Shown: positions 49,062-60,889 of the stretch, one piece after another
How the letters are laid out: every line of letters begins with the position of its first letter
Position numbering within the stretch: the first letter of the stretch is position 1
NCBI GenBank assembly: GCA_001931875.2
Contig: MSJH02000655.1
Location: 113,421-177,420, forward strand
Reading direction: 5' to 3'
From: Byssochlamys sp. IMV 00236
Taxonomy: Eukaryota > Ascomycota > Eurotiomycetes > Eurotiales > Thermoascaceae
DNA length: 64,000 bases
Made by a program: the position numbers and the translations under genes
The notes under the pieces: model-generated
The model's input: the letters and a program-made list of their open reading frames with translations, nothing else
What the model was told of the DNA's origin: nothing
The model's database searches: none

Positions 49062-50297
49062 GTTGTGGCCGCCTGGAAGTGTGGTTATGGGCGGGGTGAG
49101 GGTGGTGGAGGGGAAGAATGAGGTCCTGCGAAGGCAAAATAATCATCTCGGTGCAGCGAGGGAGAGCGGTGGAGTTCTGCTGGGCAACGCGTCGGGAACG
49201 CGTGAGGAAGCGTGTAAAGTACTTCCTCTTTGGGAACACGCGTTCCGGTCAGACAGTCACATGATGTTGTATCACGTGCAGTCTGTGGCGCACCACATGG
49301 TTCTTGCACCGCCACCAGAGGCAAGCCACTCCATGTGACCCCTGGATGCTTCTGTCCAATCAGGGGGCAGAATCCCCTCCTGGCGCGATGGAAAGTCGAT
49401 CATTGGGCAATCTCAATCTCAATCTTGGGCGAGTAACGATGTCTGTCTCTAAGTCTCTAACAAAGGAGCTGTTACTTTGTTTCCCTGGTGGTGGTGGTTC
49501 TTGACAGCAATTCACAGCGCTCTCTTTGTTTTAGCTGTCACAGAGAGTATGCCACAAAGTTTGCTGTCAATGGACGCCCCCGTATTACCGTTTGCCCGGC
49601 GGGCTTTGGCATCTGCTAATGTTTGGCGTCGCTTTCTGGCGTCCTATAGTGGCCTGTGCTGCTCGCCCAAGCGAAACAAATAGCCAGCCCAGCGCCACAA
49701 TCCGGCGTTTCAGCAGGCGCTTGATGTCATCCCATCATTCTAGCTAGATTACGGTTAACTAGCTACCCCCGACCGATCCAAGAAGCTCCAAAGTCAAACC
49801 GGCCGGCGAGCGCTCGATACCGGTCAGGGAGCGAATGAAAAGCGGAAGCGACTCTATCGTTGTTGATCACCGGCGCCAACTGTTCTCGTTCGTTGAGCCA
49901 CTGTTGTCATGAAATCTTGGGTATTCACCTTTGAAGCACGGCGCATGTTGGCAGCCAGGGCTATTTCTTAAAAACCAGATCCACCCCGGAGACTTCTTCG
50001 TCCACGAGGACCAGCATCGGTTTCCCAGCCAAATTGAACAACGACAGACCGGCCCTATTCGTGGACGCATAGTCGAGATCGACCCATGCCGGGGCTATAG
50101 CAGATCGTCTAGACCCTCTTCACCAAACCGTTTCACCGTTTCACCTCCGCATCGCTCCTTAGAGACTATCTTTATCAAATTTGGACAGGTTTCTGCGAGG
50201 GACACCCGTTTTAGGTTAACCAGAGACCATTGGACTATTCTGCAGTGATCCCTCCCCCCGCAGGAGGACCTTTAAATGACCTAGGAGCCAGCTCAAG
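49062..50297. other. Divergent spacer mcm4 / CSC1-like gene
   Basis: No gene is seen. It carries the mcm4 MCB cluster on the left, a CACGTG at 49273-49278, and the upstream region of the channel gene on the right. Confidence 0.55.
49187..49243. promoter_or_regulatory. Three MCB boxes (ACGCGT) upstream of mcm4
   Basis: Full palindromic ACGCGT hexamers at 49187-49192, 49198-49203 and 49238-49243 lie 126 to 182 bp before the mcm4 ATG. ACGCGT is the MluI cell-cycle box bound by MBF (Mbp1/Swi6) at G1/S. Three in 57 bp at this distance is a strong match to a replication-gene promoter. Confidence 0.7.
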
Positions 50298-53200
50298 ATG
50301 GCGGGAGGGGACCTGGGCAGCGCCTTGAACGACGTCAGTGGTGCCGGACAGCGCAAGCAGGGAATCTCTATCACGACTTTTGTAGCTTCCTTGGCCACTG
50401 GTATTATCGTCTTCGCGATAGAGTTCCTGCTCTTCTTGTTCCTCAAGGGGAAGCTGACCCGTATCTAGTAAGTGTTCATTGACCGTATCCGCTTGCTGAA
50501 GATGCAGGGAGGGAGTAGCTGACCAAGAGCTCTTACACAGTCAACCACGAACGTACCTGGTTCCGGATCGAGAGCGGACGCGGCCTTCACCCCCAGGCCT
50601 GGTACGATGGATAGCCCCCGTGTTTGGCACAAGCAATTCGGAGTTTATCCAAAAATGCGGCCTGGACGCTTTCTTCTTCCTGCGCTATCTCCGCATGCTG
50701 CTCAAGATATTCGTGCCGCTGGCCATTCTGCTGCTCCCCATCCTGATACCATTGAACAAGGTTGGCGGGAGAGATCAGAACCTTGAGAATCCCAACTCCG
50801 TGAACAGTACCCGGTGGAATGTCACCGGGCTGGATCAGCTGGCATGGGGTAACGTCGACCCGCATCATACACACCGATATTGGGCTCATCTCGTCCTGGC
50901 CGTTATCGTCGTGATCTACGTGTGCGCGGTCTTCTTCGACGAAATGCGTGGCTATATACGTCTACGACAGGCCTATTTGACATCCCCCCAACATCGTCTG
51001 CGAGCGTCGGCAACGACTGTCTTGGTCACTGCCATACCACAACGTTGGCTGTCAGTAGAGATGCTGGACTCGTTATTTGATGTTTTCCCCGGTGGGATTC
51101 GTAACATCTGGATCAACCGGAACTTCGACGAACTGAGCGAGAAGGTTAAATTGCGAAACCAACTTGCCTTGGCGTTGGAGGATGCGGAGACCGCATTGAT
51201 CAAGAAATGCAAAAAAGCTCAGATCAAGATGGCCAAGGTGGAAGCAAAGAAGGCAGGAAAGAGTGTCAAGGAGGTGGCAAATCGGGAGCAAGAGGCAGCT
51301 AATCGACGAGCTTCTCATCTGGCAATGGATGCTGGCGTGAGCTCGGGCAATCCGCATCAGGTAGCCCACACCATCGACGATGCGCTGGCGGGCGAATCGA
51401 CCTCGCGCCTCGCCACAGGAGACTCGCGACAAAAGCGTGGTTTCATGCCTGTTGTAGGAAATGGTTTTGATGCAGTCGGCCACGGTGTCGGGAAAGTTGG
51501 CCAGGCGGTCTTTGGTGAAGCGAGGAAGGTCGAGGGAGGGCTGGATGAGAAACTAGCGAGAATGAATGGGTTTGTTCCCGATATAACGACAGGACCGGAC
51601 GAGGAAACCCAGGACGATGCGATTGGCGATGGCGTAGGACCCGGCTATCATTTCCATCGAACCCCCAGCGCTGAACGTCGTGCGGCGACTGCCAGCAACA
51701 GCGCAGCAGAACGCCAGCCGTTCGATGCAGACAAGCCTCACGAGTCTGAGAGGCAGAGGTCATACTCGGACGGTGGAAGGCCGTTTTGGAAGCGGAACTC
51801 ATCCAACACCTCCAAGCGCAGCGCTAAAACGGCACCAGACCCTCACGGGGACGAGCAGCCTTTGACGGCCCCTGAATCCCCGAGAAGCACCATGGACTCG
51901 GAGAGAAAACGGGAATCGCGGGAGATGCAGCAGGAGATAAAGACGGCCGCTGACGGTAACGCGAGGGAGGGAGATCAAGTGGAAGGACAGGAGTATCCAA
52001 TTGCGTACAACGAAGAATTTGAGGACGGTGACTATGGGGAGCCGTTGTGGAAGAAGTATATCAAGGAAAAAGATCGGGAGACGATGCGGTTGCCCATCTT
52101 CGGTCTTAGTTGGATGCCCTCGCTGCCTCTGGTGGGAAAGAAAGTCGACACGATAAATTACTGCCGGAAAGAGGTCGCACGCCTGAACCTGGAAATCGAA
52201 ATGGACCAGCAGGAGCCGGAGAAGTTCCCGTTGATGAATTCGGCCTTCATCCAGTTTAATCATCAAGTCGCTGCTCACATGGCCTGTCAAGCCGTCAGTC
52301 ACCACATTCCGAAGCAAATGGCGCCTCGTATCGTCGAGATTTCACCTGACGATGTCATCTGGGATAACATGTCAATCAAGTGGTGGGAGCGGTATCTGCG
52401 GACGTTTGGTGTAATTATCATCGTCTGCGCGATGGTTGTCGGATGGGCGTTCCCGGTTGCGTTTACTGGTCTGCTATCTCAACTCGCATATCTCGAAGGG
52501 CGAGTCCCCTGGCTCGCTTGGCTCAGCAAGCTCCCGAACTGGTTTCTCTCTGCTATCCAGGGTATTCTGCCTCCTCTTTTCCTTGCCATCCTTATGGCTA
52601 TACTCCCCATCATGCTGCGGTTCCTTTCAAAGACACAAGGAGTCCACACAGGCATGGCTGTTGAACTGACTGTCCAGAATTATTACTTTGCCTTTCTCTT
52701 TGTGCAACTGTTCTTGGTCGTAGCTGTCGCATCCAGTTTTTCGACCATCTTTAATTCCCTGACAGACATTACTAGCTGGCCAAATCTCCTGGCCGAGAAT
52801 ATCCCCAAGTCCAGCAACTATTTCTTTTCTTACATGATTCTGCAAGCCTTGTCCGTTAGTGCTGGTGCACTGGTACAGATCTGGAATCTGATCAGTTGGT
52901 TCATCTTGGCACCCATACTGGATAACACGGCCAGGATGAAATGGGCTCGGACGACGAACTTAAACCAGATGCAATGGGGCACTTTCTTCCCTGTCTACAC
53001 GACCCTTGCTTCCATCGGTGAGTGCCTCTGCTATTAAAATACTCTGTGGCCTCAACTCTGATCTGCTGATAGGTTTGATCTATTGCGTTATTGCACCCCT
53101 CATCCTGGTGTTCAACGTAATCACCTTCAGCCTGTTCTGGTTCGTGTATAGATATAACACCCTCTATGTGACCAAGTTCCGTTTCGATACTGGTGGTCTG

Positions 53201-54139
53201 CTTTTCCCCAAAGCCATCAATCAGCTCTTTACCGGTATCTACGTCATGGAGCTTTCCTTGATTGGCATGTTCTTCTTGGTCCGGGACGCGAACGGTGACG
53301 TTGCTTGCGATGGTCAAGCCATTTGCATGATTGTCGTCATGGTTCTCACTGTCGGCTTCCAGTATCTCTTTAACGAAGCCTTTCATCCTCTTATTCGCTA
53401 TCTTCCCATCACCCTGGAAGATGACGCCGTCCGCCGAGACGAAGAATTTGCTAGGGCACAGAGGATCAGGCTCGGCATGCCCGCTGATGACGATGAAGAT
53501 GAGCAGCGTGAAAGCATAGAGCATGAACTGGCAGACCGCGAGCGAGCAGAGCGCGAAGAGAACGAACGAGCACAAGAGATCGAGATGAAAGAGATCGAGG
53601 CAGAGAAGCAAAAACGGAAGCATAATCGTGGAAGCTCGATTGCCAAGACGGTGGACAAGACAATCGACAAGCTAGGTGATGCCACCAAGTTCATCCATCG
53701 TCAAACATGGGCAGATCGAACGAACAATCGCAACCGACGCTCGAAATACTTTGCCGCGAATTCAGACACCACAATGCCTACAATTCGGCGTATGCGTGAA
53801 AAGTTAGCTGAAGACCAGGAAGCCCAAGCTCCCCCAACCAACAGGATTGGCCAGGCGCTGTTCTCTGGCATTCACGACGAGCTGGAGGATCTGACTCCCG
53901 ACGAGCGTGATCAGTTGGTACAGCGCGCGTTCCAACACGAGGCTTTGCGGGCCAAACGCCCTGTCATTTGGATTCCCCGGGATGATCTTGGTGTCAGCGA
54001 CGACGAGATCTACCGTACGCAGCGATTCAGCAAGCACATCTGGATCAGTAACGAATACCAAGCCCTGGACGGAAAGGGCCGCACAATATTCAGTCGTAGC
54101 CCCCCGGACTTTTCGGAGGTCGATCTTATTCAACTATAA
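50298..54139 (+). CDS. CSC1/OSCA (PHM7/RSN1)-family cation channel
   Basis: Member of the DUF221/TMEM63/OSCA family of osmotically gated, Ca2+-permeable channels. Exons 50298-50467, 50541-53017 and 53073-54139 give 1237 residues. Three N-terminal spans (about 25-53, 102-125, 165-190) precede a long cytosolic RRM-like region (RASATTVLVTAIPQRWLS, FPGGIRNIWINRNFDEL) enlarged by a low-complexity insert (about 290-500). The seven-span core follows from about residue 671 (WWERYLRTFGVIIIVCAMVVGWAFPVAF, GVHTGMAVELTVQNYYFAFLF, GLIYCVIAPLILVFNVITF). A charged coiled-coil-like stretch (about 1030-1080, rich in Glu, Arg and Lys) and a PHM7_ext-type C-terminus (PVIWIPRDDLGVSDDE) end it. Fungal genomes carry several paralogs, so no gene name is given. 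The location is plasma or vacuolar membrane by family. Confidence 0.92.
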
Positions 54140-54859
54140 GTATGGCCGGAGAAGATGTCCGATTTCTTTCACAATCATCCCTAGTGGTCCAGGTCATGGC
54201 CGCTGTTTGGGGATTTGTTTGCATCATGATGATCGAAAGGAAGCATCTCATGCATCAGCCGGCGTTTTCAGATACCATTCATTGCATTGGATGTCCATAC
54301 CTAGCGGTTCGCTTTACCTACACGATTCTGTCCTCGCTCTCAACCTTGTTAAAGCGAGTTATTTCTACCGTAGATATTTTTAGTTGCCATCTCTATTCTT
54401 CTGTATCTTTTCTTTCCTGTCCCTGTCATCGCCCTCGGTTCTTGTCTGATTTTCATCGACGCATGCACATATGTACGTACAGCGCCTACCTAGCAAATAG
54501 AAGGATGACTCGGGACAGTCTGTATACAATATCTATTGTGATTGCCTTACATTATTGACAATAACTCACAGCACACATACCTTTAGAATACGGGAGAAGG
54601 CCCGAAGAACAAGACAGCAGGACAATAGAACCTTGCCCTTCGTACCCGCAGCTTACAATAGACTCGAGACCTTAAAATGACTCGCTTATAAACGTGACGT
54701 ATCTCCTTAAGACTACTTCGTCCGGGAGCTTTATCCTATGCATTTAGTTATTTGATTTCCTGTGCGGAAAGGTTGATTGATTTTGTGGACTTCTAAACTC
54801 TGTAGTCTTACTGTATATATATATTCTGCAACTTGCAATACAACTGCTTAAAAAGAGAG
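54140..54859. other. 3' flank leading into AT-rich block
   Basis: Normal-composition 3' region of the channel gene. Near 54800 the sequence turns AT-rich within about 100 bp. No gene is seen. Confidence 0.6.
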
Positions 54860-56329
54860 AAACTTAATAATCAAGTACTATACTAATCTAATTACTGCTA
54901 ATATAATTGTGGCCTTAATATACTATATAAAACTAGTATTTATTGTTTAGATTAATATATAATCTTAAAAAAATAAAAAAAAAAGAAACTAATAAAATAA
55001 GGAGAGAAAATAAATAGAGATATAATAATATATATATAAATAAGCCTTTATAAATTCATACTTAGTATTAAGTATTTAATAATTCTTTACTTCTAGTATA
55101 ATTATAATAATAAGTATTGCTAATTATATTATATCTTCTTTCTTAAAGATAATTATTCTTTCTTTAATTTAATAAAAAATAATATAAGGCCTTTAAAATC
55201 TTTAATAGTATTAGATAATATAATAGCAATATTATAAGAAGTCTTAATTCTCTTTTTTTTAATACCCTAATCCTTTATTAATTAATTTAATCTTTTTTTT
55301 ATTATTAGATATATTAGCTAGCCTCTTCTTATACTTCTGCTTTAATTTAGACTTCTATCCTTTATCTTCTATATTATTTATATTTATATCTATTTTTAAA
55401 TTGCTAATAGTAGGGATAATATATTTTATTAAACTCTTTTTATCTTTATTTAATATATAATCTATAGATTTAGTGTAATTAATTAATAAGTAATCTCTTT
55501 ATTTATAAAAATAATAAATAGCAGATTAACTTATTTATAAAAAGATAAGTCTATCTATTTATTATAATATATTTATTATACTATAGAGGTAAGCTATAGA
55601 AATAGACTATAAATTAGCTATTATATACTCCTCTCTTTAAGACTAAAAATATTATAAACTTTAACTAATATAGACTAAGGGGTTTAGCTATAAATTAGTA
55701 ATTAATCTTATTATAGCATCTACTATATTATTAATAATATCTCTAAAACTTATAATAACTATTTAGGCAATTACTTTTTTAAAAATCTTATTTTTAAACT
55801 TAGAATAATTAATATAATAGCAGTTTTCTCTATCTTAAACATAATATATTTTAAGTTATTTATAGCCTTATCCTAGTATTTAATAGTATTAAAAACTATA
55901 ATATAGAATAAATCTCCTATTAAAAATAAGTATATAAGGCCTTTTTATATAATCTTAATAATATATATATAAAATTTATTTATTATTATTTTATACTTAG
56001 TCTTAACTAATTTTAATAGGGTAATATAGAGAGCTTACCCTCTTATCTATAAGGATTAAATATTAAGATTCTATATTTTATAAAAATATTAAAAGGACTA
56101 TATATTTATAACCTAATATAAACCTCTAAAGAGTATTTAGCTAAGGCTTTTTTAAATAGTTTAAATAGTCTTAGTTAAATAAAGTAAATAAGAAATATAC
56201 TATTTCCCTATTTTAAGAAATTATAAGTAGACTATAATAATAATAGAGTTAGATAATTTTATATATTAAAAGATAAAAAGAAAATATATTATTTATTTAA
56301 GAGATTCTAAGTATTAATTTTAATAGATT

Positions 56330-56470
56330 AGTATTATGCTCCTAGCTCCCCGCTAGGGTATAAGCTTATAAGACTGTAGCGAAGCCCTAAATCTAAATAT
56401 AATACCGAGGTAATTAGTTAAACCTTACTCTCCCTGCTTTTAAGATTTATATAAGATAAAGCTAAGAAGT
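56330..56470. other. Less mutated island within the RIP block
   Basis: About 140 bp with clearly more G and C, including CTAGCTCCCCGCTAGGG and the palindrome TATAAGCTTATA. It ends in a word (56423-56441) that is the reverse complement of one at 60108-60124. It may be a terminal repeat fragment or a younger insertion. Confidence 0.4.
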
Positions 56471-56587
56471 GCTTAAGATTTAGAATATAAATAGGCTCTA
56501 GATTATTATTTTATTAAAAGCTAGTAATCTGTTTTAATATAATATATATCTTATTATTTTTTTATTTATATAAACTCTTTACTATTA

Positions 56588-56670
56588 AAACCCTTTAGCA
56601 TAGACTTTTCTTTATACTAGTTAAACCCTTTATTATAATAGTTAACCCTTTATTTTGCTAGTAAACCCTT
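56588..56670 (+). repeat. 20-bp period tandem repeat
   Basis: The word AACCCTT ends at 56630, 56650 and 56670, an exact 20-bp spacing, with a related CCCTTT near 56591. Unit ends read GTTAAACCCTT. It is noncoding. Confidence 0.55.
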
Positions 56671-57239
56671 CTCTAAGCTAAATATATAAAGCTGCTATCT
56701 TTCTTATTATAATTATTAGTAGAGTAATTTATTAATAACCTTTAAGAACCTCTATTCCTTATAGTTTAAATTACTTAATTTAGCAATATAAATAGCAGTA
56801 TTAATATATCCTATAACTTAGAGAATAAGGGTCTTAATATTTAGCCTATAGTATATATTTTAAAGGGTTTAGAAAGTGCTAAACTTAGCTCGCAGTAATT
56901 AATTACTAAAGCTAGCTTATAAACCCTAGGAGATACTCTAATAGGCCTAGGGATAAAGTAAGCTTAAACAGAAAATAAATTATTAATAAAAAGAAACCTT
57001 TTATAGTTCTTTGCCGCTAGTTATATTAATAAGTAGCTAAGGTTTAAGCTATTAGATTTATAGAGATATAAAGCTACTATACTTAATACCTATTACTAGT
57101 AGTGCTAGTATATAGATAAATACTTAGCTTATAATACTTTGTTATTTAAAAATAAAGCTGAGAAGGTTATTTATATTATAGTATTACTAAATAGAGAATT
57201 AGCTTAGTTTTAAATCTACTAATAAGAGAATTCTAACTT

Positions 57240-60130
57240 TTAAATGCTAATTTAGGAAGAATTTAAGGATTAGTTATTAGATTTACTTAATAATCTATAT
57301 TATTAAAGATAGAATGTAATAAACTATTTTTATACCTTAATTTAATATCTTAATTAAACTGCCTAAGCCTTCTTATATTATTTTAAGTAGGCTTAAGTAA
57401 AGTTAAATTAAGGTAAAGGGTTTAATAATAATAGAATTATCTAGTCTTATATCTTCTATATAAAATTATAACCTAAGGTTTAAATAAAATTACTAAACTA
57501 TTAAGACCTCCTAATAAATCTTAATTAATTAATATCTTTAGCTATTAATTAAAAGATAAATTAGAAGAAAAATAAGACTATAAATTAATTTATTCTACTA
57601 AATATAAGTAGATTAATATAAAATATATTAAAGGACTCTCCCTTAAGATAAAAAAGAAAGGAGATTAATAATTAGCGCGTGGAGTTAACTAAATCTTAAA
57701 AAAAAAGTTTAAATTATTAATAAAATAGGATTAGCTTAAAAAAGAAAGCTACTACTTTAATTATAATAAAATAAGCTATATATAAAGATTTAAATTATAC
57801 CTGAAAAAAAAAGACCTCTTAAAAAAAAATTTAAGACTATTATAGCTTTTTATAATAAAGGGTTTAAGCTAAAAAAAAAATCTTTATATATTTTAATATA
57901 ACTGCACCTTCCTAATAATATATTTAAAAATAAGGCTTTTATTAATTCTAGATTAGCCTATTATTATATTAGCCTAGATATAGCTATATATTATAAAATT
58001 TCTTTAAACTTCTAATAATATATAAACTTTAAATCTATTAATAGGTATAAAATTTAGAAGTATAGATTATTTAAAGTAAAGATTTATATTATTAACTCTA
58101 AAAAAATAATAGAGAAGGTAAAGATATATTTTTATATTATCTTAATATCTAGATTAAATATTATTTTTAAGAAATTATAGCTATATATTATAAATCTTAT
58201 TATAGATTAAGAGTTAATAACTTAGAGATATTATATTCTATATTAGCTATAGATAAAGATTAAAAATACTTAATAATTCTCTAAAATAATAAGAGGAGAG
58301 ATAATCTATATATTTTATAAGGACTAAATTAACCTTATTATTCCTAAAGATCTATCTCTAAAATATAAGAAATATATTAAGGTCTTTTTAAAGAAGAATA
58401 TAAATATATTACCCGCTAAAATAAGTAAATATAAGATTAAACTTTTAAATAATAAGGCGCCTCTATAGAGTAGATTTTATAACCTCTTTACTAAAGAATT
58501 AGATATTCTATATAAATATCTTAAAGATATATAATAGAAGGGTTAAATATAATTATTAATTAGTCCTATAAAGGTACCTATTCTATTTATTCTAAAGGCA
58601 GATAGTATATTAAGGCTTTATATTAATTATAGAGCTTTAAATAGTATTACTATAAAAAACAGATATTCTTTACTTAGAGTAGATAAAATGCTTAATTAAT
58701 TAGTTAGCTCTAAGATCTTTATTAAGCTTAATCTTAAGAATACCTATTATTAGATTTAAATCCACTAAGGAGATAAATAGAAAATAGTCTTTTAAACCTA
58801 TTATAGATATTTTAAATATTTAATAATATTATTTAGCCTATATAATACATCTGCTATTTTTTAAGCCTATATTAATTAGATATTGCAGGGGTTATTAAAT
58901 ATCTATTATATTATATATTTAGATAATATCTTAATTTTCTCTAACTCTATTAAGAAGTATAAGAGATATATAGTATAAATTCTAGAAAGGCTATAAAAAT
59001 ATAAATTATATATAAAATTATCTAAATATAAATTCTATAAAAAAAGAGTTAAATTCCTTAATTTTTTTATAAAAAAAATAGAATAAAAATAGATTTTAGC
59101 AGAATAAAAACTATTAAAGACTAGCTAGAGCCTAAATCTTTTAAAGAAGTTTAAGTCTTTTTAAAATTTATTAGTTTCTTTAAAAGATTTATCTATAACT
59201 ACTTTATAAAAATAGCTTCCTTAATTAGTCTACTAAAAGGAAATATTTAAGAAAAGAAAATTAAGATATTTATTTAAACTAAAGAAGCTATAAAGGCATT
59301 TAATAAGCTAAAATTAGCTTTTATAACTCTATTAGTGCTAAGGTATTTTAATCTAGAGAAGCTAATAATACTAGCGATTAATATCTTAAGATTTATTCTT
59401 ACTATTATACTTCTTTAGGGAAATAATAATAAGATAGCTCTAGGTACTAAATTAGAAATAGGTCTAAGAATTAAAACCTAGACAGACTAATAAATTATAT
59501 TTAAGAACTAGCACTTTATAATATATTATGCCTAAAAGTTTATTAAAATAGAAGTATACTATAAAATCTATAATTAAGAACTTCTAGCTATTATTAATAC
59601 TTTTAAATATTAGTATTATTATCTAGAAAGTAATAGATACTCTATATAGATATAAAGCAACTATATAAACTTATACTATTTCTTTACTATAAAGATATTA
59701 AATAATAGATAAGCTTAATAGGTAGAACTATTAGTAGCATATAACTTTTAAATTAAATATAAGCTAAGATAGCTTAATATTATAAATACTCTATTTAAAA
59801 AGGTAGATTTTAAATTATTTAAATCTAAATCTTAAATAAGATTATTTCTAACCCTCTAAAAAAAGCTTTAGTATAAAGCTTAGAATAAGCATATATAAGA
59901 AAGCAGTTTAGAATATAAACCTATTAAAACGGGCGGTATAAGTAGTTTAAAATACTTAATATAAAGAATGCTAATTATTAAGATAATTAGAGAAGAGTCT
60001 ATTTAAGATATTATAACTCCTAGTGTAGTAGAGAGAATTAGTATAAAGAATATAATTAGTCAAGAGGTTATATGCTTTTACTTAAAGTCTTTATAAAGTC
60101 TATAAGTAAAGCAGGAGAGTAAGGAGATAA
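57240..60130 (+). mobile_element. Degenerate Ty3/Gypsy retrotransposon A (RIP-inactivated)
   Basis: Reading through stops, a gag-pol order is visible on the plus strand. A gag-like stretch with Gln codons turned to TAA/TAG spans 57250-57600. A zinc knuckle with its Cys codons changed to Tyr lies near 57748-57790. A protease-like NSR (from DSG) lies near 57940. Reverse transcriptase spans about 58380-59250, with LRLYINYRALN and RYSLLRVDKML (58610-58700) and the active site YLDN at 58916-58927 in place of YLDD. An RNase H-like part runs to about 59760. No integrase was found before the tail near 60100. Every change seen fits C-to-T at CpA or G-to-A at TpG. The element cannot be active. Confidence 0.75.
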
Positions 60131-60889
60131 TACCTTTTAGTTATTTAAAATAAAATAATTAGCTTTTCCTTTCTATTATTATTTAGTATTAGTTTAATAT
60201 TAGATTATTATTAGTTTACTATATTAGTTTATAGCTAGAGTTTTTTCTCTAACTCTATTTTAAGCTCTAAAGCTAAATACTCTTCTCTTCTTTCTTAATA
60301 CTTACTCGCTTAAAGACTTTATATTAAGTCTTAATATATCTTCCTATAATAAATTAGAGCTAAATATAAGGGGTATTAAAATATTAAGCAGAAATAAGGG
60401 AGAAAGAAAAATTAAAAGCTAAGATTAAGGCTAAAATTAAAGAAAAGAGTAAAAAGCAATAAAAAAATAAATAAAATAATTAAGGAAGATTACTACTATA
60501 AATAGAAAGAAATAAATATATCTCTTAGATTAGTAAAGACAGCAAATATAATATAGGGCGAAAATATATATTAATAATAAGAAAAAGGAAGGACTATTAA
60601 ATATAAAGAAGAGCTTAATAAATATAAAAGAGAAATAAAAATTTAAAAGGAATAAGAAATTATTAAGCAAGAACTATCTATTAAAAAGTAAAAGAATTTC
60701 TTATTATTATCCTTATTATTATTCCTTTAAAAAAATATAAAAAAAAGTACTAATCTTTTTAGTGTTAGTTAAAATAAAAGAACCCCTAGCTTCTTAATAT
60801 TATTAGGTCTAGAGGTATAAATAGCTTAGGTATCTAAAAATATAGAACTACTAATAATATAGCTAATCTAGATTATATTAGCTCTATAA
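60131..60889. other. RIP-degraded spacer between elements A and B
   Basis: AT-rich, ORF-free. It could hold long terminal repeats of either element, but none could be paired by eye. Confidence 0.4.

Larger units (their letters stand above)
54860..57239. mobile_element. RIP-degraded repeat DNA, unassigned
   Basis: The sequence is almost only A and T, with no open frame and very few CA or TG steps; TA is everywhere. Remaining C is mostly followed by T or C. This is the product of RIP acting at CpA on both strands. No domain could be read in either direction with confidence. An island near 56330-56470 keeps more G and C. Confidence 0.7.

Noticed and set aside
56588..56670. Telomere-like repeats (CCCT-containing) in the AT block
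   Set aside because: The unit is AACCCTT with 20-bp spacing, not tandem TTAGGG/CCCTAA.
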